DNA from: Adiantum capillus-veneris
Lineage: Eukaryota; Streptophyta; Polypodiopsida; Polypodiales; Pteridaceae
Direction: 5' to 3'
DNA length: 58,000 nucleotides
Assembly: GCA_014529385.2 (NCBI GenBank)
Contig: CM043953.1
Span: 72,239,872-72,297,871 of the forward strand
The notes beneath the pieces were generated by a model, which was not told where the DNA came from, did not search any database, and saw nothing but the letters and a program-made list of their open reading frames with translations. Below, in pieces: positions 1-11,875 of this stretch (position 1 is its first letter; each line of letters opens with the position of its first letter). Both the position numbers and the translations under genes were made by a program.

Positions 1-649
1 ACTTTCTGGTGTAGGCGGACATTCTTATTGTATACAATATCTCTCTCCTGTTTAAGGAGAACATCATTTATTGTAGCCAACCATGCATAGTGAATTGTTA
101 TCATGACTGGTATACTTTTTGGGTTTTTTAATAAACGTACCTTGCATGAATAAGATATCTAGATTTTAGAAAACGAGTATGAAAAAGGGTTAAAATGAAT
201 TTTCTATTATCTCTCTCTACGTTGACATGGCATTTCTTACAAGGCCCAAATTTGAGTCCAAAATTTTACTAATGACAATCATATGTAGCTCACACAGTGC
301 TTCAACATTGGCCACCTATTGCAGAAAACTCAAATTGTACTGGACCTTGAAAGCAAATCCATCATAAAGACCACACCACAAAGAGGATCAGTTCTACAAA
401 CTCAGACACATCAAAATCCATCTTCACAACAACCAAGACTGGCAATAAAGAGGCGAATGCGCAACAAGAAGAAAATTTTCCTCAATAAAATCAAGCTCAA
501 ATCATGTATCAACAAGACAACAGCTATGAATCACTCTAGGAAGGGGGAGCATCATCAACGAACAAAGCGCTTCCCAAGCTGAAGACCAACCTTGAAGACA
601 AAGCTGAAGACAACCCTATAGACAAGAATGCAAGCTACAAAGGGGAGAA
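1..649 (+). mobile_element. 3' tail of an unclassified LTR retroelement
   Basis: This stretch has no intact gene. It is read as the internal 3' end of a plus-strand LTR element because it ends in purine-rich tracts, one near 540-550 and one at 639-648, immediately before a TGTTAGC...GCTAACA LTR. A short open frame at 319-582 is rich in Gln, Lys and Ser and matches no family I know. The first 300 bases are AT-rich and show nothing else. Confidence 0.4.
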
Positions 650-1490
650 TGTTAGCAAATTGACCAAACGGGCACCCACCTGGTTGGTTACATAGCCGAA
701 CACCACATTTGTACTCTATTATTAAATTCCCTAAGATGTAATTTTGTAATGATAAGTGTAAACGTCCATGCGAGCCGGCCACTAGCCATTTAGAAATCCC
801 TAGGTATGAAAGTCAATAACTCTAATGTGAAAGGAGTCTTATCTTTAGAAGAAGAAGGAGCTCTATTGTACGTATGCTCAAGCTACGGAGCTGCTCAAAC
901 TTGAAATCAACTTTTATAATGATTGGGTAATCCGTTTTCAATTTCAAAACTTTTATTGTTTTCCTCTCTCTTTGCTCTTTCATTCAAGTGTAAGCATTGT
1001 CACTTTTGTTGTGGTTTGCACTATGCGTCTATGAGCCTTAATCACAAATTGAGTGCTTAGATCACTATTTTTAGTCGTTTTGACCATAGCAAAGTGTTCC
1101 TAGAGCATAAGGAGACCTTTTTGGAATGATCTATTGTAGTTTTTAGGACCTTTTTATGATGGATTGTGATTTTGGTACCTTGTTGGATTACAACCAGACT
1201 TGGTAGGATAGTTCCCCTAGATGTCCTATACCTCCTCCAAAAGTTTCATTGCATTTTGAGTCCATTCGAGTGCCAAAAGAGCAGTGAGAACGGACATAAA
1301 CATATTTTTTTTATCATTGAGTGATTGATTTGCTTGTTGAGTTATTGCGTTACCTTATTAAGGTTCACTTCTCGAGATTGGCAACCTCAAAGAGTCTACA
1401 TGTCCCATCCGAGTCACTTTCTTGAGTATTGACATTATATTAGTGCCAAATAGCTATGCTACAGACGTCCGTCGCGGCAACCCGCTAACA
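650..1490 (+). repeat. LTR with TGTTAGC...GCTAACA ends
   Basis: The 841-bp LTR is bounded by short inverted ends TGTTAGC and GCTAACA and is preceded by a purine-rich tract. Its 3' half aligns by eye with the sequence that ends at 38601: both carry ATGATGGATTGTGATTT, a CTTGGTAGGAT motif and a final GTCGCGG(N)3CCCGCTAACA. The two are diverged members of one LTR family. The partner LTR of this element lies outside the window or is lost. Confidence 0.7.
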
Positions 1491-2280
1491 CTTGTAACAA
1501 AAAAGTACCAATGCATTACCAAAATACTTCCGAAGCAAAGAAGCACCAAAAGTATCAAAGACAATAACAACATAGAACCCAAGACATGCCCAATTGTACC
1601 CTATAAGACCAAAAAAATGTAACTAAAAAGTACCAAAGCAATACCAAAATAGGTCAAAATTATATCGAATGAACCAAAAAGTACCCAAAGTACCAAGGAT
1701 TGTGCCAAGATAGCACCCAAGACAAAAATAATTGTACCCTATATGACTCAAAATCGAGTAACAAAAAAGCACCAAACCAGTACCAAAGTAGTCTAAGGGA
1801 GTACCAAATTAAATAAAGAAGCACCAAAAAGTGCCAAGGAAAGTACCAACATAGCACCTAGTGTTCAAGAAACTATCCAAACAATTCAAGAAACTACCAA
1901 AGCACTATCAAAATATTTCAAAGTACCAAAATAGTTTAATAAAGTACCAAAACAATTCCAAGATAGGCAAAATAGTACCAAATGAACAAAAAGCACCAAA
2001 AGTACTATAGACTGTGCCAACATATCACCCAAGACAAAACCAATAGTACCCTATAAGACTCAAATTTTAGTAACAAGAAAGTATCAAAATAGCTCAAGAA
2101 GGACCAAATGAATTAAAGGAGCACCATAAAATACCAAGAAAAGTACCAGCACAGAACCTAGTGTTGTGAAAAGTACCAAACAACTAAAGAAAGTACCAAA
2201 AGACTTCAAGAAAGAACCAAAAACCCCTAAAAATGTGAGCAAATAAACTAGTCAAGAATTGAAACATGTCAAATCACCAA
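1491..2280. repeat. Degenerate AGTACCAA-rich array
   Basis: About 0.8 kb is built from dozens of imperfect repeats of AAGTACCAAA and CACCAAAAGTACC, joined by short variants such as ATAGCACCCAAGAC and CCCTATAAGACT. No period is strictly kept, but a higher-order unit of roughly 280-300 bp seems to recur: the phrase around CACCCAAGACAAAA, CCCTATA and GACTCAAA appears near 1715-1755 and 2028-2070. No coding sense was found on either strand. Confidence 0.75.
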
Positions 2281-4876
2281 ACCATGTGCAAAATAAACAC
2301 TTTCAACAGGAGTACATTATATTTGCGAGCTTCTAATTTCGTGCTTTTGTATTTGTTTCACTTTTTGCGAGCTTTTTGTCATCATTTTGGTGCAAAATAG
2401 TATCCCAATGTGTTGCAATGGTTGCTCCACATCTTGCAACTCAATTTAAGTTTCTTGACTGTTCAAACCTTTTGTAACATCACATTCTCAAGTCGGAACC
2501 AAAACATTATTTCTAAAGAAAAAACATAGCACACAACTCAACTTCATAATAATGTAATCAATTTGTGATACAACTGTGAAGGTGGGTAGTGTGTTTAATC
2601 ACCATAATGTTAGATTCATGTTACATGGTTTTCCCTAAATGAATAGAATATATTGGGGGACAAGGTAGGCTAGTGGATTGTCATGTGCCATTTGGGTTAA
2701 AGTCCAACAATAATATAATACATGTGGTGACATGCAAAAAAGACTTAAGCATTATTTCCCTCTTCTAAGAGTTCGTGAAAATTCTTTACTTTAATGTGTA
2801 CCTCATAAAATCTCTCTATAAGGACACAAATTACCACATGCTCTCTAGCAAACTGAACCATTTAGATAATTATATGTCATAGTCTCAAGTAGCTCCATAT
2901 TTTTTTGAGCATCCTTAGAAATTCTATGCATCCCCATCTTGCACCTTGTTTTGATTCCACAATCCATTTCACAAAGAGTGGTAGTATTTAGAGGTTTCAA
3001 CTTTGAGCATTGTATTAGTGGATGCAAGGTTGTAAACGAGCACCCAAATCCTAATTTGTGATGTGTATCCCCTTTGGAATGGGCCAATGATCATGTGGCA
3101 AAGATTAATTCTTCATATTGGCTCTGTGTGTGTAACATCATGATTTTAGAGCCACAATCAATGTGTCCTTGTAGAGTCTTCCGACCAAAAACATGGAGCA
3201 ACCAATCCACCATAGCAACTTTCCAAGACGTTGCAAATTTTTCTACTCTACCACTTTGTCTTCCCTAATCATAGGGATCAAAACCAAATTTTAACTTCAC
3301 ACAAGGCTGGGAAAACTCCAAAGAATGTTACACACTGCAATATTATATTTTGCAATTTCACTTGCACAGTCAAAGGCTAGTTATCGAAGCTCCACATTTC
3401 TCTAATCTTTACAATTCCTAGAAGATCATACCAAACTAGAGGATATTTAGATGATGTCATCGACTTGATTACTCTCATAGCTATCAAAAATCATTTGGTT
3501 CTTATCTAGTAGCCCTCAGTATCTACATGCAGTGAGAAAATTTTATGGTTTTTTGTGCTTGAATATTAGTTGAAAGTTTTAAAACGAGGGAAACTTTGGC
3601 AAAATTTTATGGGTTTTTTTGCTTGAAAATTTGGTTTTGGATTGATATTGTTTACTTTTGACCTATAGTTTGTGTGCATGCTTTATCTTGGAAAAGCTGA
3701 ATTATGCCATGTTGCATTGCATAAGTATGAAAAAATAGAACTAATTGCAAAGCACAAAAAAAGAATCTCGCAAAAAGCAAATCCCCTTTCAACAGTCATA
3801 CACAATGCAATAAGCTAGGAATACAATACCTCTTGCCATTGAATCTCAACTTGGAAATTTATGCTATTTTTTTAAACCTTCATATACCAGTAGTTGGTCC
3901 TTGTTTTCTTGAATAGAGACCTTTAGTTCTATTAGGTTTCACCACCCTCGATGTGACACCAATTTTAGCAGTCTTTGTAGAAATGCCTCTAAATTAGGTA
4001 AGTAGAGAGCAATTGTTCCTCTGTTGGCTTGCACTCGTTTTATGAAGATGTCACGACCACTTTGAGTTATCCACGCTTTCTTATCTAAATGCAAGACACT
4101 TCCAAGGGAGGAACCATTTTACCTCCTCCATGCCTCAATTTTACAATCGATGCCGTCATTCTTAGATACTATCATCTGCAACACTCCTTCCCTAAACGGG
4201 TCCCATACTAATTTATGTCATGCGGGGTCTTTTTTTGTTGCATGACATTTTTGAAAGCGTAGCACCTGGAAAAAGAATTGGTCAATTCACCACATGAAGG
4301 GGCACCCTGATAAACTTTAGAGAATAGACATATGCAATCTTCTACCATATGTGGTTCCAAATGGTTTAAATAGATCTTGTAGCTCCGGTAGTTCCCCTCG
4401 GCATCGCTGACTTTGATTCGTCCATTTTGACTTTGATGGTTCTCCAGTTTCTTTCAATGGCACATACCCGCGCATAGAGGCTCCGACTGTCCATTACAAA
4501 GCACGTTTCCCATGGGCACGGCTCTCGGACGGCAATTTTGACCATAGGCAAGTGGTTGTATTTTGTGCTTGGTTTTCAGTCCACATTCTTTCCAATCGAC
4601 AAGGTAGTGTGTCAGTTTACAGGCGGTTATGCTCGCGGTTCCACTTTCTTGTAGTGTAGACTATGTATGAATGTGTGGGGCATCCCAGAGAGTAGTTTCT
4701 AGCACAATTTTTTGCAGTTTCATGCTATGTATACATTATGTGGGTACATGTTGAGCTAGCCATAGCTTGTAGGTAGCACATTCATAGGTTTATTGCAATT
4801 TTTTGGACAAGTACAGGTCCATAGAGCCACTCGTTCAGGAGTGAGCGAGTTTTCCAGGGCTTTGGCAGTGCATGCA
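2281..4876. other. No recognisable gene; possible decayed coding sequence on minus strand
   Basis: This 2.6-kb stretch lacks long open frames, LTR ends or repeats I can define. Minus-strand frames at 4551-4366, around 4240-3950 and at 3087-2845 have protein-like composition (for example WDPFREGVLQMIVSKNDG near 4200) but are broken and match no family I recognise. They may be remains of one old gene or element. Confidence 0.3.
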
Positions 4877-6403
4877 TGTAATGGAAAAAGCCTATGAACT
4901 TTGAGAAAAGCAAAATTAAGAGAATTAGTGAGAGTTTTCATGAGACTACTTTGAGAACATAGAGGGTGAACTTAATTAGCAGTAGCAATACAACCATAGT
5001 ACTTAATTAACTTGACATGAACAATACTTTTGCAAGAGAGAGAGTTAGAGAACTTGACAACAGTTGACAACCGAATTTATGTGGAGCCGGTCCCCCCTCC
5101 AATAGGCTTTTGCATTATAGATTCTCCCATCAAGATAGACTTGGTACAATACAATCTTTGTGTTTCTTGTGACCTAGGTGATGCAATGAAGATGGGAAGC
5201 TTCATGCATCACGAGCATAACATAAAATTTGTAAAAGCATTAACCATCTCCGGCCTCATTCCCAAGGTCTCAAACACCTTTGAAGGTGGAGAGAGCTAGT
5301 GGGGAATGAGGGTAGGAAAGAGGAAGAAGAAGTCACATACAAGAAAGAGATAGTTCTTCACTTAACATCAGTCTTCTTGCATAGCATAGCATAATAGCAT
5401 AATAATGATGATGAAGAAGACGACAACTTAAGCATTGGAGCATGGCTCTTGGTTGGATTTGCATTCCATAGCCAAGAGTGTTGGTATAGGCTCTCAACTT
5501 CTCCACAAGCTTGGAGAAGGAGATGGAGTTCTTGCACTTGGCACTTCACACAATGAGTGTGTGTGTGTGTGTGGTGGTGGTGGTGGTGTGGGGGGGGAGT
5601 ATTTCCTACAAGCAAGCCCCTAGCTTCCTTGGTTGACCCCTCATTGTAGCTCAAGCTTCAAATTGATTGGACCCTTACAAACTTACCCAATCACATGGAG
5701 AGTGCATATAAACAACCATTCTAGCCTTGGGACAAGTGTCCCCCTTTCCCCTTTGAGAGAGAGGGCCTGATAAATGCATAAACAATTAATTAAATTAGCT
5801 AAATTATCATTAGACCCCTTGAGAGGCCAACCAAGAGCCTTTAGGCACCTTATGAGGGCAACATGGAGAGAAACTTGACATGTGTCCTTGTTGCTTCTTT
5901 AGACAAGGATTGACTTGTGTGAGGGTGTGTGTGTTATCTCTCATGCCCCTACAATAAGGGCTTGTCCCCCCAATAGTAGGGATTGTGATTGACTTTGGGA
6001 ACACCTTAAGCCCCTCAAGCACCTTAGTCATGGGAGAACCTTAGCACCTTAGTCATGAAGCACCTCAAGAACCTTAGTCGGCAAGCACGACAAGCACCTC
6101 AAGCTTGGGCTGGGTTCCCACCTCAAGCACAGCCCTAGCTTTCCTACGGTCTAAGGAATTTTAACACTAACCTTTGGAGGTATTTAATGAAGCTATCCCT
6201 AAGGTCTTTAAGCTCAATAATTTAGCCTTGCTCTTTGACATACCATCTCTCATTTGGACCCCTTTAACATTGGCCCGTGTTGAGAGAGATCCATAAGCAC
6301 ATGTCTATATTCTAACCCTTGTTCCCATTTATTCTCCCACATTAAATGATCAGTTTAATATGAGAAAATCATTTGGGTTGGTTAGATATTAGATTTTATG
6401 ACA
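4877..6403 (-). repeat. 3' LTR of the minus-strand chromovirus
   Basis: On the minus strand the LTR opens with TGTCATAAAATCTAATAT just after a GAGAGAGGTAA purine tract and ends ...CATTACA at 4877. The boundaries were set by aligning with the LTR at 12641-14816, whose inner edge abuts a primer-binding site. It is 1,527 bp long and carries only a short (GT)n tract near 5557-5572, where the sister LTR has two tracts of more than 100 bp. Confidence 0.8.
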
Positions 6404-6763
6404 TTACCTCTCTCTTGAAATCATAGTCGTCCTCAACTATGAGGTAGAAGAGATAATGCCTTAGTCATTAGTCGATGTTTCTTAGCAAGTAGAGGATCCC
6501 TTTTCACCCTAAAACATCATTCCAAGATGGATGACTAATCCATTTGGGGCTTGGGAGACTTAGCTGCCGCAAGCATGTCTGCTCTTTAGTCCATATCATA
6601 GTTCCAAAGTAGAGTGACAATTTCTACTTGGTGTTTGTTGAGAGACGTCGTCAACACAAACATGATTCTAAGCATGCATACTACTTAAATTTGTCCACAA
6701 TAAAAAGAGAATTAGTCTTATAAAAAAAATAATTGATCATTTAAAAAAAAGATGTACATCTTC

Positions 6764-7063
6764 TTACTCTAATGTAGCATTGTAAGCATTGACAAGGTTC
6801 ATACTATCCTTAAGATGTATTCCTTGCATCCATCTAGCATCTTCAAAAGGAAAAATTTTGAGCTTAATAAGATATCGTCGGATAATCTTACCATGCCGTA
6901 TCACCTTGTCTTCATGCCTAAGGGTAGCTTCGGGTTGTAGCACATCTTCTTGGTCTTGGATTTCTAGGAGGTCTTTAATAATTGGTTCTCTTGGTGGCTC
7001 TTCTTTGTAGGGCTTAAGTAAGCTCACATAAAAAGCATTGTGTATGAGCCAATGGTTGGTCAA
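6764..7063 (-). pseudogene. Chromovirus integrase C-terminal linker and chromodomain remnant
   Basis: The 99-residue frame begins with HNAFYVSLLKPYKEEPPREP, the linker that usually follows the GPY/F module of plant chromovirus integrases. It continues with EDKVIRHGKIIRRYLIKLKIFPFEDARWM, which fits a chromodomain core (an aromatic/basic strand, then a W near the end of the fold). In this family the chromodomain tethers the integration complex to modified histones and directs insertion. The frame is cut off from the upstream integrase by the MITE at 7071-7536, so the Met at 7063 is not a true start. Confidence 0.8.
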
Positions 7064-7070
7064 CTTGAGT

Positions 7071-7536
7071 CATTAGGAAGAGAATGGGGTCTAGGAGGGC
7101 CTCTTTATTTGGCAGTTTAAGGGAGTCAAACCTTTTGGTATTAAGAAAGCAATTGAAGGACAGCTTTTGAATTCAAACAGGCAAAACCGCTAGTTTATTT
7201 GAATTTCAATTTTTCTCCCAAAATCAAATTTAAAATATAGCGGGCAAAACCATATCATGTAACATCTCTATAGAAAGAGCTTGGCATGTAGATAAGAGAT
7301 CTATAGTCTCCGCTCCAATCGGAGATCATATGTAGGAGTTATGGAAGGCCAAAAATCATAAAGTTGTCCACCCCCTTTTTGGGGGGAAAAGTGCATCCTT
7401 TGACCACTCTTACACCTCTCTTACACAACCACCATTCTTGCACATGGCATGCATCTATTTGTCAAATTGTTAATCACCTCCATAAACTCATGGCAAATAA
7501 AGAGGCCCTCCTAGACACCCCATCCTCTTCCTAATG
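7071..7536. mobile_element. MITE with about 45-bp terminal inverted repeats
   Basis: The left end CATTAGGAAGAGAATGGGGT and the reverse complement of the right end, CATTAGGAAGAGGATGGGGT, match over about 40-45 bp, up to TCTTTATTTG. The 466-bp interior is AT-rich and non-coding. It sits exactly between chromovirus coding that reads KTVNEMAYQ (right side, minus strand) and KLTNHWLIHN (left side), so it is an insertion. Both flanks contain TTGA, but a clean target duplication cannot be defined, so the superfamily is left open. Confidence 0.75.
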
Positions 7537-8575
7537 TTGATAAGCCATCTCATTGACTGTCTTCAAGATTTGAAAAGGACCATAGTATCTTTTTGCTAGT
7601 TTAGCATAATACTTTTGATGGCCCGTAGGATTTTGGCTCATTGTTTGCCTCAATCAAGACTTGGGAAACTTGAGTAGGACCCAATCGTTTTCCTTGAATG
7701 TTAAGGCCCTTTTGTGCTTATCATCACAAGCAGCCTTTTTCCTTTATTGAGACATGGATATATCCTCCTTAATCTTTTGGAAAGATTCTTGTAGGTCACG
7801 GCTATACTCATCAGTAGCAGTGAAGATCTTCCCATGTACGTTAAGTAGCAAGGGACTTTTAGGGGAAGGGTGCCTTTGTAGTATGGTCAGTATTATTGTA
7901 CACATACTCTACAAGGGGTAAGTACTTTTCCCAGTGTGAGTGTTTATCTACTTTTGTAAAACATAAGCCTTTAGTAGATCGTAAGGTTGACTATCTCACT
8001 TTGGCCATCCGTTTGTGGGTGATAGGCCGAAGAGAAATTCAATCTTGTACCTAGATTTCAAAGAGACCTTTCCAAAAATTACAGGTCATTCTAGGATCTC
8101 TATCTAACACGATGGATGTTGGCAATCCATGGTGTTTAAAAATTTGAGATATGAAGAGAGTTTCCATTTGGTGTGCCTTAATACTCTTTTTGACAGGAAT
8201 AAAGTATGTTTGCTTGCTAAACATGTTGACTATTGTCCATATTCTCATATTTCCATAAATAGACATGGGTAATCCAAAGATAAAATCCATGGACATACTC
8301 TCCAATTGTGAATTAGGGATTGTCAATGGCTGGAGTAATCGAGGTTGCTTCCCTCTATCATACTTGGTTTTTTGCCATACCACACATTTTGAAACATACT
8401 CTTGCATGTCCACTTTCATGGTAGGCCAATAGAAGTATGTCTCTACTCCTCGAAGATTATGTTGAATACCTCTATGCCCCGCATAGGAAGGAGCATGGGA
8501 TTCATACATGACTTTCTCACGAAGGGAGTGGGTAATACATAGCCTATTTCCATGGGGAAGATAACCATCCTGCAA
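7537..8575 (-). pseudogene. Chromovirus integrase remnant
   Basis: Integrase inserts element cDNA into chromosomes. The open part (8575-8051) holds an HHCC-like zinc region (ESHAPSYAGHRG, then KCVVWQ, where the last Cys of the usual C-x2-C has become Trp), followed by the core with MDFIFGLP carrying the first catalytic Asp and LDRDPRMT at the second. The final Glu region lies in a broken stretch below 8051. Further frames down to 7540 give GHQKYYAKLAKRYYGPFQIL, the GPY/F module. A frameshift and several stops make it non-functional. Confidence 0.85.
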
Positions 8576-8691
8576 GGTGAATGGTTCTTCTTTCTTCCCA
8601 AATGCAAGGGGCTGAAATTATGTCTTTAAAGTCGGGGTCAATAGAATACTCATTTATCATGCGTTGCTATAAACACCGCATTGACTCTTGG

Positions 8692-9006
8692 TCATTGTGA
8701 AAGTGCATTGGCTAATTGATTGTGCTTACCAGCAAAGTGAGCAATATAGAAAAATTTGCGAAAGAAATTTGCCCATCTCATTTGTTTGTCAGAAAGCTTG
8801 GTTTGCGTCATGAAGTACTTGAGACTTTGGTGGTCCATTTGCAAAATAAATGGAGTCCCCACTAGATAGTGCTTCCATGTGTCTAGGGTATGTATAACAG
8901 CTAAAATCTCTTTTTTGTATATGCCCAAGAGCCATTCATCGGCATTGAGCCTTTGGCTCATATGCCATGGTGACAGAGTTAGAGCGGGTCTGCTCCTTAG
9001 ATACAC
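8692..9006 (-). pseudogene. Gypsy RNase H remnant
   Basis: The frame contains GIYKKEILAVIHTLDTWKHY and DHQSLKYFMTQTKLSDKQ, hallmark blocks of gypsy RNase H, and ends with AHFAGKHNQLANALS, the usual His-Asn end of the domain just before integrase. RNase H degrades the RNA strand during reverse transcription. The N-terminal portion is truncated near 8990, where the sequence changes to unrelated DNA, and a frameshift lies around the MAYE block. Confidence 0.85.
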
Positions 9007-9455
9007 ATGCCCAGATGATAGATATGGAGTTTTCTTATATGCTCATGCTAGAGGCTGATGAGGTGATATCATGACACATGCATCGACTCCCTATGGATGA
9101 GAGTGAGGTCGTCCTCCAAGAGTCAAAGTCGACACATCCATTTCTGATAACTAGTCATGATAATTTGAAATATGCACACAGCACTGAGGTGGATGGGATA
9201 GCCAAGATTGCGTAGGTTTTGTCAGTGTTGCCAGTTTACATGCGATTATTCTTTTGAGCTCGAGTGTAGGTCTAAGAACTTGCGATTGTGTTACACACAC
9301 ACACACACACACACACAAAATTGGAGTGCTTGGTATCAAAGGATTGAGAACTTAGAAGCCTGCAGAGAACCGAGCAAGAAATTGAAATCAAAGCACTAAG
9401 CAAGCCAGACATTGAGTAGCACGAGCTCGTCAAAGGGGGCAATTAGCCCATGCGA
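9007..9455. other. Unassigned spacer with a (CA)n tract and a PBS-like site
   Basis: No gene is visible. A (CA)n tract occupies 9294-9316. TGGTATCAAAG at 9331 resembles an initiator-Met primer-binding site, and a short purine tract CAAAGGGGG lies at 9430-9438, shortly before the LTR that starts at 9456. These could be scraps of another LTR element, but no matching LTR was found. Confidence 0.35.
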
Positions 9456-10232
9456 TGTCAGAAAATCTAATATTTAACCAACCCAAATAATTTTCTCATA
9501 TTAAACTGATCATTTAATGTGGGAGAATAAATGGGAACAAGGGTTACAATATAGACATGTGCTTAGTTAGGGTCTATCCCAACATGGGGCCAATAGTAAA
9601 GCGTCCAAATAAGAGATGGTATGTCAAAGAGAAAGGCTAGCTAATGGAGCTTAAAAGACCTTAGGGTTAGCTTCATTAAAGACCTCCAATAGTTAGTGTT
9701 AAATGTCCTTTGATCTTAGGTAAGCTAGGGCTATCGTTGAGATGGGAACCCGGTCCAAGATTGAGGTGCTTGTCCTGCTTGCTACTAAAGTGGTTGAGGT
9801 GCTTGTGCTGCTTGTGCTGACTAAGGTGCTTAAGGTGCTTGAGGTGTGTAATGACTAAGGTGCTAATATGATTCATAACTAAGGTTCTTGAAGGGCTTGA
9901 GGTGCTCCACAAAGTCAAAGCATATCCCTACTCATGAGGGGGCAAGCCCTCTTTGTAGGATCTAGAGAGAGAACACACACACTTTCACACAAGGCAATCT
10001 TGGTACAAAGAAAGCAAATAGGACACTTGTCAAGCTCCTCTTCAAGTTTCCCTCATAGTGTGCCTAATGCCTATTGGTTAGCCTCCTAAGGGGTCCAATG
10101 GTAATTTAGTCATATTATGCATTTATCAAGCCCTCTCTCTCAAATGGGAAAGGGGGACACTTGTCCCAAGCCTAGCATACTTGCTTGATATGCATTTTGC
10201 ATGTGATTGGCTAGGCTTGCAGGGGTACAACT
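9456..10232 (+). repeat. Partial chromovirus LTR, plus orientation
   Basis: The segment opens TGTCAGAAAATCTAATATTT and matches the reverse complement of the LTRs at 4877-6403 and 12641-14816 through landmarks such as CAATTAATT-type tracts, GACACTTGTCCCAAG and TGATTGGC(T/C)AGGCTTGCA. The match stops near 10230, before the (GT)n zone, so roughly the 3' half of the LTR and the PBS are deleted and it fuses directly to gag coding sequence. Confidence 0.75.
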
Positions 10233-10665
10233 TGGTGCTTATGGGATTTCCCTTCCTCTCCAAGAGGAGAGACAACTTACGAGGCCTCTTGATGAGACCC
10301 CCTAATGAAGACTCTCTCCCATAAGAGAGGAGGAATCCAAAGAACGAGAAAGAAGTGAATCCCTAAGTTCCTTTGAAGATGTGGCTCCATGAAGAAGGGA
10401 ACAGACAAAAAAAAGGAAGAAAAGGGTAAGAAAGAGGTCACCCTCTTCTCCTTCTTCTTCACCTTCCTCATCTTCCAATGAAAGCTATGGCTATTCTCCT
10501 AGAGAATACAAGAGGGGCGGACATCGCAAATCTTACCCTGCATGGCAAAGGTCCCAAAAGCTCAAGGAGATCAAAGAGGGAGGAAAGAGTATCTCTTTTC
10601 TCACCTATGATGGCAGCTTTGGTGCCACTGACAAAGTATTGACCTTCATCTAGTGCCATGCAGAA
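10233..10665 (+). pseudogene. Gypsy gag fragment, plus orientation
   Basis: Homology to the gag of the minus-strand copy at 11876-12060 begins at TTATGGGATTTCC. A clean frame near 10461-10662 reads SSSSNESYGYSPREYKRGGH and then GGKSISFLTYDGSFGATDKV, the start of a retrotransposon gag capsid domain. The frame ends at a TAG exactly where this family usually continues with Gln. At 10666 the sequence switches abruptly to minus-strand integrase sequence, so the two halves meet head-on. Confidence 0.75.
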
Positions 10666-11842
10666 GATAACCATCCTGCAAGGTGAATGGTTCTTCTTTC
10701 TTTCCCAAAGCAAGGGCTGACATTATGTCTTTAAATTCAAGGTGAGTAGCATACTCATCTATCATAGAAGATAGATCATTGTGATTTTCTATAGACACTG
10801 CATTAACTTTTGGTCGTCTCGTGAAAGTGCATCGGTCACTTGATTTTGCTTACCAGCAATGTGAGCAATATGAAAATAAAATTGCGATTTTTTTTCCCAC
10901 CTCATTTGTTTGTCAAAAAGCTTGGTTTGCGTCAGGAAGTACTTGAGACTTTGGTGGTCTGTTTGTATAATAAATGGAGTGCCCAATAGGTAGTTTGTCC
11001 ATGTGTCTAGGGCATTAGAAAATCTAAAAGCTCTTTTTTGTATATGCCCAAGGCTCGCTCATTGGCATTGAGCTATCAGCTCTCATATGCTATGTCATGC
11101 CCTTCTTGAAGCAAGACTACTCCAAGGCAGTCACCACAAGCATCACATTGGACCTCAAATGGCTTTGAGAGATCAGAAAGCATAAGGATTGGGTTGGGAG
11201 GTAAGCTTCCCTTTGAGTTTGACAAAAGCATTTTGCTCCTTAGCAGTCCAAGAGTACTTAACGTTCTTCTTTGTTAAGTCATGTAATGGTCCTTCTATTT
11301 GAGAGAAGTTTTCTATGAAGCGTCTATAGTATGCACACATACCAATAAAGATTCTTATCTCATGTACATTCCTTGGATTAGGCAATGTTTTTTTACCTCC
11401 AACTTTGATGGATCCATACAGATACCATCTTTGGAGATAATATGACCTAAGTATTGAATTTCTTGAAGGAAAATTTCACTTTGCTTTTGATTGATAAAAA
11501 GCTTGTTCTCCCTTAATGCTTGAAAAATCACATGGAGATGTTCTTGTGCTCCTCCAAAGGCCTGGAGGAGATGATGATATTATCAGAGAACACTCTAGTG
11601 AGTTTGTGGTAGGGTTTAAAGATTAAGCAATTGAACATGGTTGGTGCATTAGTCAAGCCAAAAGGCATGATTAGATATTCATAAAGATCAAACGTTGTAC
11701 GAAACACCATCTTTAGTATATTTTCATTCACTATCCTTATTTGATGATAGCCACTTTTAAGGTCAATCCTACTAAAGTAGGTAGATCCTTGTAGCTTATC
11801 AAACAGAGCTTCTATCGAGGCACAGGACCACATTTTGTACAA
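10666..11842 (-). pseudogene. Chromovirus RT and RNase H remnant, minus strand
   Basis: On the minus strand the order is RT (11842-11528: LQGSTYFSRIDLKSGYHQIR, then MPFGLTNAPTMFN, then VFSDNIII where the F-x-DD catalytic block should be), RT thumb (11385-11173: GMCAYYRRFIENFSQIEGPL), RNase H (10986-10789: DHQSLKYFLTQTKLFDKQ, AHIAGKQNQVTDALSR) and a few residues of integrase (LQDGYL) at 10690-10667. The second catalytic Asp of RT is Asn. Frames are separated by stops and shifts, so this is a dead copy. Protease and the 5' part of RT are deleted. Confidence 0.85.
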
Positions 11843-11870
11843 CGTTTGGTCTTTATGAATATCTAGTCAT
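11667..11870. repeat. Short inverted duplication within RT
   Basis: About 37 bp of RT coding (RTTFxLYEYLxM block, minus strand at 11667-11703) reappears in opposite orientation at 11834-11870 as GTACAACGTTTGGTCTTTAT and the bases after it. The copy lies exactly at the deletion joint between gag and RT. This is typical of a foldback or template-switch scar formed during reverse transcription or repair. Confidence 0.7.
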
Positions 11871-11875
11871 GGCGT

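Larger units (their letters stand above)
4877..9006 (-). mobile_element. Truncated Ty3/gypsy chromovirus, minus strand
   Basis: Read on the minus strand, the order is RNase H (9006-8692), integrase (8575-7537), chromodomain (7063-6764), an untranslated tail and the 3' LTR (6403-4877). Integrase followed by a chromodomain defines a chromovirus. The 5' half (LTR, gag, protease, most of RT) is missing and a MITE interrupts the integrase/chromodomain junction. All domains carry stops or frameshifts, so this is an old, dead copy. It belongs to the same family as the pieces at 9.5-16.5 kb. Confidence 0.85.

Noticed and set aside
4366-4941. Minus-strand 61-codon frames near the chromovirus LTR
   Set aside because: Too short and unmatched to call a gene; 4756-4941 overlaps the LTR end.
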